From: Oceaniradius stylonematis
Lineage (GTDB): Bacteria; Pseudomonadota; Alphaproteobacteria; Rhizobiales; Rhizobiaceae
Reading direction: 5' to 3'
DNA length: 58,422 bases
Assembly (NCBI RefSeq): GCF_003149475.2
Contig: NZ_QFWV02000004.1
Location: forward strand, 313,678 to 372,099
The translations under genes and the position numbers were made by a program. Below are positions 42,171 through 51,483 of the stretch, one piece after another (the first letter of the stretch is position 1; each line of letters starts with the position of its first letter). The notes below the pieces were generated by a model, which worked only from the letters and a program-made list of their open reading frames with translations, had not been told where the DNA came from and made no database searches.

Positions 42171-43163
42171 TCAGAAAACAGCGTGGTCGCCGCGATCAGC
42201 CGTCACCTCGCCCCTGACCAGACGGTCATAAAAACCGTACAGCGTCTCGGTTCCGAATGAGGGCGTCGCCTCGGCGTCGTAGCGCCCGGTGACGGGATCG
42301 AGGACGAGCATGGATTCGGTGGCATAGTAGCGGCCGATACGTGCCAGTTCCGCCTTGGCCGCCAGTTTGGATGAGAGGCGGCCCAGAATGCTCGTCGTCC
42401 AGATGATTGCATCGAGCAGCGCGACCGGTACGTGCCGGAACTTCGGCGGCCGGTCCAGGAGAGCGAACAGATAGTCGCCCTGCTGGCGCGGCGTGATGGC
42501 GTCGCCCGGACCGCCGATGGGCAATATGCGGTTGTGCCGTTCCGGGTCATCAATGCAACCGGCAATATAGCGGGCCAGATCGCCATCGGAAATCGGCTTG
42601 CAGGCGGTCAACCGACCATCACCAAAGACGAGGAAAGGTTTGCCCTGCCGCAGCCGCTCGACCTGACCCGACAGCGACTTGAAGAAGGCGGTGGGGCGGA
42701 CGATCGACCAGGTCAGCCCCGAAGCGATCAGCGCATTCTCGAACGCCAGCTTGGCGTGCTGGAAGGCCAGTTTCGGCTTCTGCACGCAAATGGCCGACAA
42801 CAGGACGAAATGGGCCACGTCCGCCCGTTCGGCCAGTTGCAGCGCATTCAGGTTCGCATCGTGGTCGATGGCCCAGGCATCGCCGGGGGCGCCTGTTCGC
42901 GATGCGATGCAGGAAACGATGACATCGAAGCGCGCTCCGCAAAACCCGTCGCTGGCGAGCGAGTCCGGATCGGTCACGTCGCCATACCGGACGACGGCGG
43001 CGTCGGGCATACCCGTTGCGGCGTCTGGCGATCGTCCTCCGGCATGGCGCGGCCTGACGAAGCAGACCACCTCATGACCGCAATCCACAAGCGCATGGGC
43101 CGTGGCGCGACCGACTGTTCCGGTGGCACCCAACAAGAGGATGCGACGGGGAGCGGGGCTCAT
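42171..43163 (-). CDS. bciA: Divinyl (bacterio)chlorophyllide 8-vinyl reductase-like protein (BciA)
   Basis: A 330-residue SDR-like NAD(P)H reductase. After the Rossmann motif LLGATGTVGRATAHAL, family-specific stretches follow: FQHAKLAFENALIASGLTWS, VRPTAFFKSLSGQ, GDGRLTACKPISDGDLAR, RILPIGGPGDAITPRQQGD and GRYYATESMLVLDP. They match BciA of purple and aerobic phototrophic bacteria, which reduces the 8-vinyl group in bacteriochlorophyll synthesis. No other photosynthesis gene is in this window, though bciA often lies outside the main cluster. ATG 43163 was chosen over GTG 43169. A related non-photosynthetic reductase cannot be excluded. Confidence 0.8.
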   Translation of the reverse strand: MSPAPRRILLLGATGTVGRATAHALVDCGHEVVCFVRPRHAGGRSPDAATGMPDAAVVRYGDVTDPDSLASDGFCGARFDVIVSCIASRTGAPGDAWAIDHDANLNALQLAERADVAHFVLLSAICVQKPKLAFQHAKLAFENALIASGLTWSIVRPTAFFKSLSGQVERLRQGKPFLVFGDGRLTACKPISDGDLARYIAGCIDDPERHNRILPIGGPGDAITPRQQGDYLFALLDRPPKFRHVPVALLDAIIWTTSILGRLSSKLAAKAELARIGRYYATESMLVLDPVTGRYDAEATPSFGTETLYGFYDRLVRGEVTADRGDHAVF

Positions 43164-43348
43164 GGGCACAGGAAGGCGCCGGGCGGCATTGGCGGGCTGG
43201 GATCAGGGAACATGCGTCCTTTTTATCGCGCAGCGGCCTGTCCCGGCAAGGACCGGACGGGTCCGTGATCCGATCCGGTTTGACCGAAAGCGCCGTCCGG
43301 CGGGCCGGGAGCATGCCGGACGGCGCAGGGGCTGGTCGATCGGGCCAA

Positions 43349-43651
43349 TCAACGCCCCATCCCGGAGCGGGCACGCAGACGCTCGAGCTCACGTGCGGCG
43401 TTGACATGGAGCGGCAGCCGGGCCGCCCATTCCACGTCGGCGCGGTTCACGCCCATGTCCCGGTAGACCCAGTCCTCCTTGCCGAGCAGCGCGCAATAGG
43501 CCTGGCGGTCGAGGCGCTGACGGCGGTGTTCGGCCGCCCGTTCGCGGCGGGTGACGAACCAGCCCAGGGCCTGTGCGGTCAGCCGGCGTGCAAGAGCGCC
43601 GGGCGTCACTGCGGTGGCGTGCCGGGTCAGTTCATTGTCAAAGACGGTCAT
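43349..43651 (-). CDS. DUF1127-containing small protein
   Basis: A 100-residue basic protein. The C-terminal half (CALLGKEDWVYRDMGVNRADVEWAARL shortened here to its key DWVYRDMGVNRADV) resembles the DUF1127/YjiS motif. The N-terminal half is helical and Arg-rich (RRERAAEHRRQRLDR). AAGGAG lies seven bases before ATG 43651. It is divergent from a LysR gene with a likely operator between them. In Brucella the LysR regulator VtlR activates small DUF1127 proteins, so a similar regulon is plausible. DUF1127 proteins may bind RNA, but this one is unstudied. Confidence 0.78.
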   Translation of the reverse strand: MTVFDNELTRHATAVTPGALARRLTAQALGWFVTRRERAAEHRRQRLDRQAYCALLGKEDWVYRDMGVNRADVEWAARLPLHVNAARELERLRARSGMGR

Positions 43652-43723
43652 TGGTCCACTCCTTCGGATCAGACATCCGGCTTGTCCGGAATGGGTGGAC
43701 TGTGACGATTTCTTATGCTTCAA

Positions 43724-43741
43724 TCAAACGAAACGATTTGA
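43724..43741. promoter_or_regulatory. Probable LysR operator between lysR and the DUF1127 gene
   Basis: The inverted repeat TCAAA-N8-TTTGA fits the interrupted dyad used by LysR-type regulators (T-N11-A core). It lies 36 bases before the lysR ATG and 73 bases before the DUF1127 ATG, in an AT-rich part of the 125-base divergent gap. Confidence 0.5.
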
Positions 43742-43776
43742 CGCTATGATTCAGTTTTCTTGAACACAGGTTTTCC

Positions 43777-44691
43777 ATGAACGTCTCCGAGACCAAACCC
43801 TTCGCGCCGCACGCGCCCGTCGACATCGATCTGCTGCGGACATTTCTGGCCATCGCCGAAACGCGCAGCTTCTCAAAAGCGGCCGAGCGGGTCTTTCGTA
43901 CGCCATCGGCGGTTTCGATGCAGGTCAAGAAGCTTGAAGACTTGCTGGGCGTCTCGGTGTTCACACGCGATTCGCGCTCGGTCGCGCTGACCGCAGAGGG
44001 CGAGATGCTTGTCGGCTATGCGCGCCGGATCCTGGCGCTGTCCAACGAGATGATGGCGCGTTTCGTCATGCCCGATGTCCAAGGAACGGTCCGGCTCGGT
44101 GCCGCCGACGATCATGGCGAACGGCTGCTGCCCCAGGTTCTGACGCGATTTGCCGAAACGCATCCCAATGTGGCGGTCGACGTGGTGATCGAGAATTCGG
44201 ACCAACTCCTGCCGCGTTATGACCGCGGCGACCTCGATGTCGTCATCTTCACCGCCCGGCCGCAAAGCGCACTGCCCGCAGACGGGGTCGTGCTGATCGA
44301 AGAACAGCTTGTGTGGGCCGGTCTGAAGGGCGGCTGCGCGTGGGAGCGCGAGCCATTGCCTGTTTCGATGTGGGAAGAGGGCTGCTCGTGGCGCGCCAAT
44401 GCGGTGGAGGCGCTCGGCGAGATGGGCCGCAACTTCCGCATCGCCTATATGAGCGCGCACACCGCTGGACAACGTGCCGCGTTGATGTCGGACCTCGCCA
44501 TCGCACCGCTGCCGGCTTCCTGTGTCCGGCCGCCGCTGATTTGCCTTGGCAAGAAGCAGGGGCTTCCGCCGCTCGGCACCTACCAGAGCCGGATGCGCTT
44601 TCGACATGATGCCGGCGAATGCTCGCGCGCCGTCGCGGACCACGTTCTCGCCTGTTATGAGGCGCTCGAAAGCGGTGAGCTGGAGTGTTAA
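43777..44691 (+). CDS. LysR family transcriptional regulator (VtlR/LsrB-like)
   Basis: A 304-residue LysR-type regulator. The N-terminal winged HTH is IDLLRTFLAIAETRSFSKAA with VFRTPSAVSMQVKKLEDLLG. The effector domain starts around residue 100 (GTVRLGAADDHGERLLPQVL). The N-terminus resembles the LsrB/VtlR group of Rhizobiales, regulators linked to small DUF1127 proteins and sRNAs. It is divergent from a DUF1127 gene with a T-N11-A type dyad between them. No AbcR-like sRNA gene fits in the short flanks. Confidence 0.88.
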   Translation: MNVSETKPFAPHAPVDIDLLRTFLAIAETRSFSKAAERVFRTPSAVSMQVKKLEDLLGVSVFTRDSRSVALTAEGEMLVGYARRILALSNEMMARFVMPDVQGTVRLGAADDHGERLLPQVLTRFAETHPNVAVDVVIENSDQLLPRYDRGDLDVVIFTARPQSALPADGVVLIEEQLVWAGLKGGCAWEREPLPVSMWEEGCSWRANAVEALGEMGRNFRIAYMSAHTAGQRAALMSDLAIAPLPASCVRPPLICLGKKQGLPPLGTYQSRMRFRHDAGECSRAVADHVLACYEALESGELEC

Positions 44692-44718
44692 ATCGCGAAC
44701 ACGATAAACCGCCAAATT

Positions 44719-46410
44719 TTATGATTTGTTAGCCGGCTTTTTTGTCTCGGCTGCCAGCGGCCCATTGCCTGGCTGACCTGCCAGCCAAGCATGCACGGCC
44801 GACACGACGACCGAACCTTCGCCGACGGACGACGCCACCCGCTTGACCGAGCCGGACCGGATGTCGCCGACCGCGAAAATGCCCGGTTCGCTGGTGGCAA
44901 AGGGCGATGAGGGATTGTCCGCATCGGCACCCGTGAGCACAAAGCCCTTTTCATCCGTCCTGACCAGACCGCCGGCCCATCCGGCGTTCGGTTCGGCGCC
45001 GACCATCACGTAAAGCGCGCCACTGGCGATGTCCTGTTTTTCTCCGGTCTGCATGTGGGTCAACGTAACCCCTGTCAGCCCGCCTTCGCCGCGCAACGCC
45101 GTCACTTCGCTTTGCGTGACCAGCGTGATGCGCGGATCGCGTTCGATGCGCGATGACAGATAATCGGACATGGTCTCGGAAAGCCCGTCGCGTCGCACGA
45201 CGATATAAGTGTGCTCGGCATGGCGCGACAGGAACATGGCCGCCTGGCCGGCCGAATTGCCGCCACCGACGATTACGGCATTCGTGCCGTTGGCGTAACG
45301 CGCCTCCAGTTCGGTCGCCGCATAATAGATGCCGTTTCCCTCGTAGTCGGTCAGGTTCGACAGGGGCAGCTTGCGATAGCGGGCCCCGGCCGCGATCACC
45401 ACGGCGCGGGCGCGCACCTCATCGCCCGATTCCAGCGCGACTTCCAACACGTCGCCATCCTTGCGCAATCCGGTCGCCCTGTGCGGAACGGCGATGCGGG
45501 CCCCGAACTTGATCGCCTGGATTTCGCCCAGATAGGCCAGTTCGCTGCCGGAAATGCCCGTCGGAAAGCCAAGATAGTTTTCGATGCGCGAGGAGGTTCC
45601 GGCCTGCCCGCCAATTGCAGTGTCGTCGATCGCCAGCGTCTTGAGTCCTTCCGATGCACCGTAGACCGCCGCTGCAAGACCGCCCGGTCCGGCGCCGACG
45701 ACGACCAGGTCGAACAGTTCGCCGACATCGGGCAGAAGCTCATATCCGAGCGCCTTGGCGAGCGTCAGCGGGCTGGGATCGTGCAGCACCGTCCCGCCGC
45801 GGACGATGGCGACGGTGCCGCGCGAGGGAAGGTCGTGCCGCCCGGCCGCAAAGGCATCGACCGCCGCGCGGTCGGCATGTTCGATGAAGCGGAACGGGAT
45901 GCGGTTGCGGCTGGCATACTCCCGCAGGCCCAGGCAGGTCCGTTCGTTCTCGTCGCCAATGATCGTCAGCGCGCCGTCGGCCCATTCCACCAGCAGCTTG
46001 CGGCGCGCGGCGAAGGCCGACACCACGATGTCGCTGACCTCGGGTACCGTGGCGACCAGATGGCGCAGTTTTGCCGGATCCACTGTGAGAATGCGGCCCG
46101 CGCCTGCCATGACACCGGCAAAGAATGTGTGCTGGCCCATCAGCAGGCCCAGCTCGCCGGTGAAGTTGCCCGCCGTGATGGTGACCACGATGCTGTCGTC
46201 ACGCCCGCGATCGACGATGTTCATGTCCGCGTCGATCAGATGAACCAACGGATAGTCGGGCCGGCCGACCTCCCAGACGACTTCGCCCGCAGCAACCGCT
46301 CGCTCGGTGCCATGCGCTTTGAGCACCTCCAGCGCATGGCCGGACAGTTCCGGCCATGCCTGACGCTCAAGGTCGCTGCGCGCGATCGATTTGCGGCCGT
46401 TTGCGGTCAT
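44719..46410 (-). CDS. cNMP-binding-domain/thioredoxin-reductase-like flavoprotein
   Basis: A 563-residue cytoplasmic protein of three parts. Residues about 20-140 form a cyclic-nucleotide-binding domain (AGEVVWEVGRPDYPLVHLID, GNFTGELGLLMGQ). Residues 150-230 form a thioredoxin/glutaredoxin-like fold (RTCLGLREYASRNRIPFRF). The rest is a thioredoxin-reductase-like FAD/NAD(P)H module (VVGAGPGGLAAAVYGASEG, GGGNSAGQAAMFLSRHA, GIFAVGDIRSGSVKR). Where thioredoxin reductase has its redox CxxC, this protein has YYAATELEA, with no Cys, so it is not a normal disulfide reductase. It lies 28 bases downstream of polA. ATG 46410 was chosen over the longer frame. Confidence 0.88.
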   Translation of the reverse strand: MTANGRKSIARSDLERQAWPELSGHALEVLKAHGTERAVAAGEVVWEVGRPDYPLVHLIDADMNIVDRGRDDSIVVTITAGNFTGELGLLMGQHTFFAGVMAGAGRILTVDPAKLRHLVATVPEVSDIVVSAFAARRKLLVEWADGALTIIGDENERTCLGLREYASRNRIPFRFIEHADRAAVDAFAAGRHDLPSRGTVAIVRGGTVLHDPSPLTLAKALGYELLPDVGELFDLVVVGAGPGGLAAAVYGASEGLKTLAIDDTAIGGQAGTSSRIENYLGFPTGISGSELAYLGEIQAIKFGARIAVPHRATGLRKDGDVLEVALESGDEVRARAVVIAAGARYRKLPLSNLTDYEGNGIYYAATELEARYANGTNAVIVGGGNSAGQAAMFLSRHAEHTYIVVRRDGLSETMSDYLSSRIERDPRITLVTQSEVTALRGEGGLTGVTLTHMQTGEKQDIASGALYVMVGAEPNAGWAGGLVRTDEKGFVLTGADADNPSSPFATSEPGIFAVGDIRSGSVKRVASSVGEGSVVVSAVHAWLAGQPGNGPLAAETKKPANKS

Positions 46411-46438
46411 GATCGGGTCCTCGGAAGCCGGCAGGCGG

Positions 46439-49363
46439 TCAGTGCGCTTCGTCCCAGTTGTGGGCGGCATTGGCGTCGACCTGCAACGGCACGCTCATCG
46501 CCACTGCCGGCATCGCCGCCTGCTCCATGACATCGCGGACGACATCAATCGTCGCTTCGACTTCGCCCTCGGGCACTTCGAAGATCAGTTCGTCATGGAC
46601 CTGGAGCAGCATTTGCGCGGCGAGCTTTTCGGTCGCGAGGGCATCCTCGATGCGGATCATGGCACGGCGGATTATGTCGGCGGCCGAGCCCTGAATCGGC
46701 GCGTTGATCGCCGCGCGCTCGTTGAAGGACCGCACCTGCGGGTTGGAGGACTTGATGTCCGGATAGTGCGCGCGGCGGCCGAAGACCGTTTCGACATAGC
46801 CGTGTTCGCGGGCAAAGGCCTTGGTCGCGTCCATGTAATCCCGAATGCCGGGAAAACGCTCGAAATAGGTCTTGATGTAGTCGCCGGCTTCGGAACGGGC
46901 GATGCCGAGCTGGTTGGCAAGGCCGAATGCCGAGATTCCGTAAATGATGCCGAAGTTGATCGCCTTGGCCCGCCGGCGCACCTCGGCGGGCATGCCCTCG
47001 ACCGGCACGCCGAACATCTCCGATGCGGTCATGGCGTGAATGTCCATGCCGTCCGCGAATGCCTGCTTGAGCTGGCCGATGTCGGCCATGTGCGCCAGAA
47101 CGCGCAATTCGATCTGGCTGTAGTCGGCCGAGACCAGGCGATGGCCCTTTTGCGCGACAAACGCAGTGCGGATGCGCCGGCCTTCCGCGGTCCGGATCGG
47201 AATGTTCTGCAGGTTCGGATCGGATGAGGACAGCCGGCCCGTCGATGTCGAGGCGAGGGAATAGGAGGTGTGCACGCGGCCGGTCTGGGGATTGATGAAG
47301 CCGGGCAGGGCGTCGGTGTAGGTGGATTTGAGCTTGGTCAGCTGGCGCCAGTCGACGATCCGGCGCGGCAGTTCGTGGCCTTCGGCCGCCAAATCCTCGA
47401 GCACCTGCGCCGAGGTCGACCATTGCCCGGTCTTGGTCTTGGAGCCGCCGGGCAGGCTCATCTTGCCGAACAGGATCTCTCCAAGCTGTTTGGGCGAGCC
47501 GATATTGAAGCTCTCGCCGGCGAGTTCGTGGATCTCGGCTTCGATGCCCGCGGCCTTCTGGGCGAACTCGCCCGACAGCCGGCTTAGTATCTGCCGGTCG
47601 ACGGAAATGCCGCGGCGCTCCATACGCGCCAGAACGGCGATCAAGGGCCGCTCCAGCCGCTCATAGACCGACACCAGCCCCTCTGCGACGAGACGCGGCT
47701 TGAGCACGCGCCAGAGCCGCAGCGTGATGTCGGCATCCTCGGCCGCATAGCGCGTTGCCGCGTCGAGCGCGACCCGGTCGAAGGTCAGCGCCTTCTTGCC
47801 CGTACCGGCGACATCCTTGTAGGCGATCGGCGTATGGCCGAGCCAGCGTTCGGCTAGCGCATCCATCCCGTGATGACTGTTGTTGCCGCCGTCGAGCGCA
47901 TAGGAGATCAGCATCGTGTCGTCGAAAGCCGCGATAGAAATGTCGTGACGGGCCATGACCTGAAGGTCATATTTGATGTTCTGCCCGACGATCAGGATCG
48001 ACGGGTCCTCCAGCAAAGCCTTTAGTCGGCTCAGCGCTTCATCAAGACCTATCTGGCCGTCCACAAGGCCGCCTTCGCCGAGGAGATCGTCCTCGCCCTG
48101 ACGATGGGCAAGCGGCACGTAGGCGGCCTCGCCCTCGGCATGGCTGAGCGAAAACCCGACCAGTGTCGCCTGCATGGCGTCAAGCGAATCGGTCTCGGTG
48201 TCGAAGGCGACCACGCCGGCCGCCCTGGCGTTGTCGATCCATTCGTCGAGCGTTCGAAGATCGCGGATGCAGACATAGGCATCGGCATCGAAAGCGCCCG
48301 ATCGGGCGGCCGTTGCACGCGCTTCGGCCAGCGCGCGCGGCGTGTCGACGCCGTCTTCGATCACGCCGGCAACGGTGTTAGCGCCGTCGGCGGTTCCGGC
48401 GTCCAGATCCGGACCACGCGCTTGCGCGCCCGCCTCGACCGCGACTTGGGCCGGATCGATCTCGCCGATCTCGGTTCCGGTCGCCTCGGCGACCCGGCGG
48501 GTCAGGCTGGAGAACTCCATCGCCTTCAGAAAGGCGACCAGCTTCGGGCCGTCCTGCGCTTCGAGCGCCAGAGCGTCCAGCGGAATATCGACGGGCGTGT
48601 CGGCCTTCAAAGTGACCAGTTGACGCGACAGGCGGGCCTGATCGGCAAATTCGATGAGGTTTTCGCGGCGCTTGTTCTGCTTGATCTCGGAGGCGCGCTC
48701 CAGAAGCGTGTCCAGATCGCCATATTCGTCGAGCAGCTGCGCCGCCGTCTTCGGGCCGATACCGGGTACGCCCGGAATGTTGTCGGTGGAATCGCCGGCG
48801 AGCGCCTGAAGGTCGATCATCTTTTCGGGGCCGACGCCGAACTTCTCAAGGACCTCTTCGCGGCCGATCTGCCGGTCCTTCATCGTGTCATACATGGAGA
48901 CGTGATCGGTGACGAGCTGCATCAGATCCTTGTCGGAGGAAATGATCGTCGCTTCGCCGCCGGCCTCCTCGGCCATCCGGCAATAGGCGGCAATGATGTC
49001 GTCAGCCTCGTAGCCTTCCATTTCGATGCAGGGCAGGTTGAATGCCTTCGTCGCTTCGCGGATCAGGCCGAATTGCGGCACCAGATCCTCGGGCGGTTCG
49101 GACCGGTTCGCCTTGTAGTCGGGATAAAGCTCATTGCGGAACGTCTTGGACGAATAGTCGAAGATGACCGCGAAATGGGTCGGCGTGACGCCGACATCGG
49201 TGTCGCGCGCATCCTGCAGCAGCTTCCACAGCATGTTGCAGAAGCCGGAGACGGCACCCACGGGCAGCCCGTCGGATTTGCGCGTCAGCGGCGGGAGGGC
49301 ATGGAACGCGCGGAAGATGTAGGCCGAGCCGTCGACCAGAAACAGGTGATCGCCTTTTTTCAT
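46439..49363 (-). CDS. polA: DNA polymerase I
   Basis: A 974-residue polymerase with three domains. The 5'-3' exonuclease occupies residues 1-300 (LFLVDGSAYIFRAFHALPPL, GVPGIGPKTAAQLLDEYG). The 3'-5' exonuclease lies around 380-560 (VAFDTETDSLD, YAAEDADITLRLW), so proofreading residues are retained. The polymerase domain follows (SADYSQIELRVLAHMA, RRAKAINFGIIYGISAFGLA, QVHDELIFEVP). Length is typical for alphaproteobacteria. The in-frame extension to 49399 is upstream of the conserved start MKKGDHL. Confidence 0.97.
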   Translation of the reverse strand: MKKGDHLFLVDGSAYIFRAFHALPPLTRKSDGLPVGAVSGFCNMLWKLLQDARDTDVGVTPTHFAVIFDYSSKTFRNELYPDYKANRSEPPEDLVPQFGLIREATKAFNLPCIEMEGYEADDIIAAYCRMAEEAGGEATIISSDKDLMQLVTDHVSMYDTMKDRQIGREEVLEKFGVGPEKMIDLQALAGDSTDNIPGVPGIGPKTAAQLLDEYGDLDTLLERASEIKQNKRRENLIEFADQARLSRQLVTLKADTPVDIPLDALALEAQDGPKLVAFLKAMEFSSLTRRVAEATGTEIGEIDPAQVAVEAGAQARGPDLDAGTADGANTVAGVIEDGVDTPRALAEARATAARSGAFDADAYVCIRDLRTLDEWIDNARAAGVVAFDTETDSLDAMQATLVGFSLSHAEGEAAYVPLAHRQGEDDLLGEGGLVDGQIGLDEALSRLKALLEDPSILIVGQNIKYDLQVMARHDISIAAFDDTMLISYALDGGNNSHHGMDALAERWLGHTPIAYKDVAGTGKKALTFDRVALDAATRYAAEDADITLRLWRVLKPRLVAEGLVSVYERLERPLIAVLARMERRGISVDRQILSRLSGEFAQKAAGIEAEIHELAGESFNIGSPKQLGEILFGKMSLPGGSKTKTGQWSTSAQVLEDLAAEGHELPRRIVDWRQLTKLKSTYTDALPGFINPQTGRVHTSYSLASTSTGRLSSSDPNLQNIPIRTAEGRRIRTAFVAQKGHRLVSADYSQIELRVLAHMADIGQLKQAFADGMDIHAMTASEMFGVPVEGMPAEVRRRAKAINFGIIYGISAFGLANQLGIARSEAGDYIKTYFERFPGIRDYMDATKAFAREHGYVETVFGRRAHYPDIKSSNPQVRSFNERAAINAPIQGSAADIIRRAMIRIEDALATEKLAAQMLLQVHDELIFEVPEGEVEATIDVVRDVMEQAAMPAVAMSVPLQVDANAAHNWDEAH

Positions 49364-49539
49364 GGGGCAAGGCTTAGCGCGGCGTATGGCGGGCGGCAAT
49401 GCGAAAGCGATGTCCTCCGTTTGGCTGGTGCCAAAGCGCGCGCATTCATGGTTTCTTCATCTTGGTTGACGCATTCTTTACGCGTCGGCGGCTTTATGCG
49501 GACGACCGAACCGGCTAGGCTCGCATAGACGGGGCGCAG

Positions 49540-51471
49540 ATGATCGGGAGACGAAACGTGGTCCAATCGACTTTGGGGCGGATGCTGCTGGCATCGGCTG
49601 TCATCTTCACGGGATGGGCGGTAGCGCCAGGCGTGGCCGGCGCATCGGAAGTGCAGTTGCACGAATTGCTGTTCAACCGGGCCAAACGGCAGCAACGGCA
49701 GCGGGCAACGCGCCCCCAGGTTCGCCAGCAGGCGGCGCCGCAGCGCCCGACCCAAAGCCGCGCCGCAGCGCGCCCGGTCCAGCGCATTTCAGGGCCGCGA
49801 TACTACACCTACGCCGCGCCGGCGATCACCACGGTGACGCTGCTTTCACTGCTCCCGGACGTGGCGACCACCGGCGCCATCGACGATACGGACAGTTCTC
49901 TGCCGCCGCTGCCGGTTCTGGAGGAAGACCGGTTCGTCCAGGCGCTCGATTTCGCGCCCGATCAAAACATGGCCATCGAGCCGGCAATTGCAGACGCCAT
50001 GCGCCGTCACTACGCGGAAAACCCAGCCTTTGTCTGGGTCAGCGGAATGAACCTCAACGCCAACGGCCAGACCGTTGCCGCCCTGGTCAACGATGCGGCC
50101 GCCCATGGCCTCGATGCCGCGCACTATGCGGTCGATCTGCCGTCTGCGGGTTGGTCGCCGGACGACCCCGCGTCGCGCTACCGCGATCTGATCGCCTTCG
50201 AGCTTCAACTGACCGCTCGCGCGCTGCGCTATGCCATGGACATGAAGGACGGCGCCGTCGATCCCAACAAGCTGTCCGGATATCACGACTTTTCCAAGGA
50301 CCGGCTGACGGCGGATGCGGCATTGGACGGGCTGATGGCGGCCGGCGATCCGGCCGGATGGCTCGAAGGCCTGGCGCCGCGCCAGTCCGACTATCGGCGC
50401 CTCAAGGACGAACTGGCTGCCCTGCGCACCAGCACCGAAGACGCGATCGTCATTCCCGAAGGCACATTCCTGCGCCCCGGCACGGTGTCGGAGGCTCTGC
50501 CGATGGTGATGGCAGCGGCTGGCGAGAAGATGTCGGATGAGACCCGCGCCAAGCATGCCGCGATCATCGATGCTTATTCCGGCACGACGCTCTATGACGG
50601 CGCGCTGGTCGCGCTGATGCGCGATGTGCAGCGCGATCTCGGCCTGGTGGCAGACGGTATCGTCGGGCCGAGAACAGTTGCCGAGCTCGATGGCGAAAAC
50701 CTTGCGACCAAGATTAACCGGGTCGAGCTGGCGCTCGAACGGCTGCGGTGGCATCCGGAAGCCTATGGCAGCCGGCAGGTGGTCATCAACCAGCCCGAAT
50801 ACCGCGTCCGCTACATGGAAAACGGCGAAACCAAGCTGGCCATGCGGACGATCGTCGGCAAACGCTCAAACCAGACCTACTTCTTCCACGACGAGATCGA
50901 GCATGTGGTCTACGATCCCTATTGGGGCGTGCCACAATCGATCATCGTCAACGAAATGCTGCCAAAGCTGCGGCGCGACCCGTCCTATCTGGACCGCAAC
51001 GGTTATGTGGTCACAGGCGCTTCGGGCCGGCAGATCGCGTCGTCCTCGATCAACTGGTATCAGTTCTCCGGCAGCGTTCCCTACAATGTCCGGCAGAAGC
51101 CCGGGCCGCGCAACGCGCTTGGCGAACTGAAAATCATGTTCCCCAACAGCCACGCGATCTACATGCACGACACGCCCGCCAAGAACCTTTTTGCGCGCGA
51201 CAACCGCGCGTTCAGCCATGGCTGCGTGCGGCTCGAAGACCCGCGCGCCATGGCCGCGGCGGTGCTGGGCAAGAGCACCGAGCACGTGGCCGCCCAGCTT
51301 GGCGGCTATGAGCAGGTGGAGAAACTGGCGGAGACCGTACCGGTCTATGTGGGCTATTTCACCGCCTGGCCGGACGATGACGGCGTTGTCGACTATCATG
51401 CCGACGTCTATGACCGTGACACCCATCTGCGCCGCGCGCTCGACACGGTGGGCAAGGCCCGCACCGGTTGA
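49540..51471 (+). CDS. L,D-transpeptidase (YcbB/LdtD type), exported
   Basis: A 643-residue cell-wall enzyme. A signal peptide (LGRMLLASAVIFTGWAVAP) leads into a Gln/Arg-rich linker (KRQQRQRATRPQVRQQ), a scaffold domain, a peptidoglycan-binding repeat (LMRDVQRDLGLVADGIVGPR) and a YkuD catalytic domain with SHGCVRLEDP (Cys562). It forms 3-3 crosslinks in peptidoglycan or attaches proteins to it. ATG 49540 is given; GTG 49558, preceded by GGGAG at seven bases, is an equally good start. It is divergent from polA and convergent with the RlpA-like gene. Confidence 0.92.
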   Translation: MIGRRNVVQSTLGRMLLASAVIFTGWAVAPGVAGASEVQLHELLFNRAKRQQRQRATRPQVRQQAAPQRPTQSRAAARPVQRISGPRYYTYAAPAITTVTLLSLLPDVATTGAIDDTDSSLPPLPVLEEDRFVQALDFAPDQNMAIEPAIADAMRRHYAENPAFVWVSGMNLNANGQTVAALVNDAAAHGLDAAHYAVDLPSAGWSPDDPASRYRDLIAFELQLTARALRYAMDMKDGAVDPNKLSGYHDFSKDRLTADAALDGLMAAGDPAGWLEGLAPRQSDYRRLKDELAALRTSTEDAIVIPEGTFLRPGTVSEALPMVMAAAGEKMSDETRAKHAAIIDAYSGTTLYDGALVALMRDVQRDLGLVADGIVGPRTVAELDGENLATKINRVELALERLRWHPEAYGSRQVVINQPEYRVRYMENGETKLAMRTIVGKRSNQTYFFHDEIEHVVYDPYWGVPQSIIVNEMLPKLRRDPSYLDRNGYVVTGASGRQIASSSINWYQFSGSVPYNVRQKPGPRNALGELKIMFPNSHAIYMHDTPAKNLFARDNRAFSHGCVRLEDPRAMAAAVLGKSTEHVAAQLGGYEQVEKLAETVPVYVGYFTAWPDDDGVVDYHADVYDRDTHLRRALDTVGKARTG

Positions 51472-51483
51472 CCGGACGACGGA

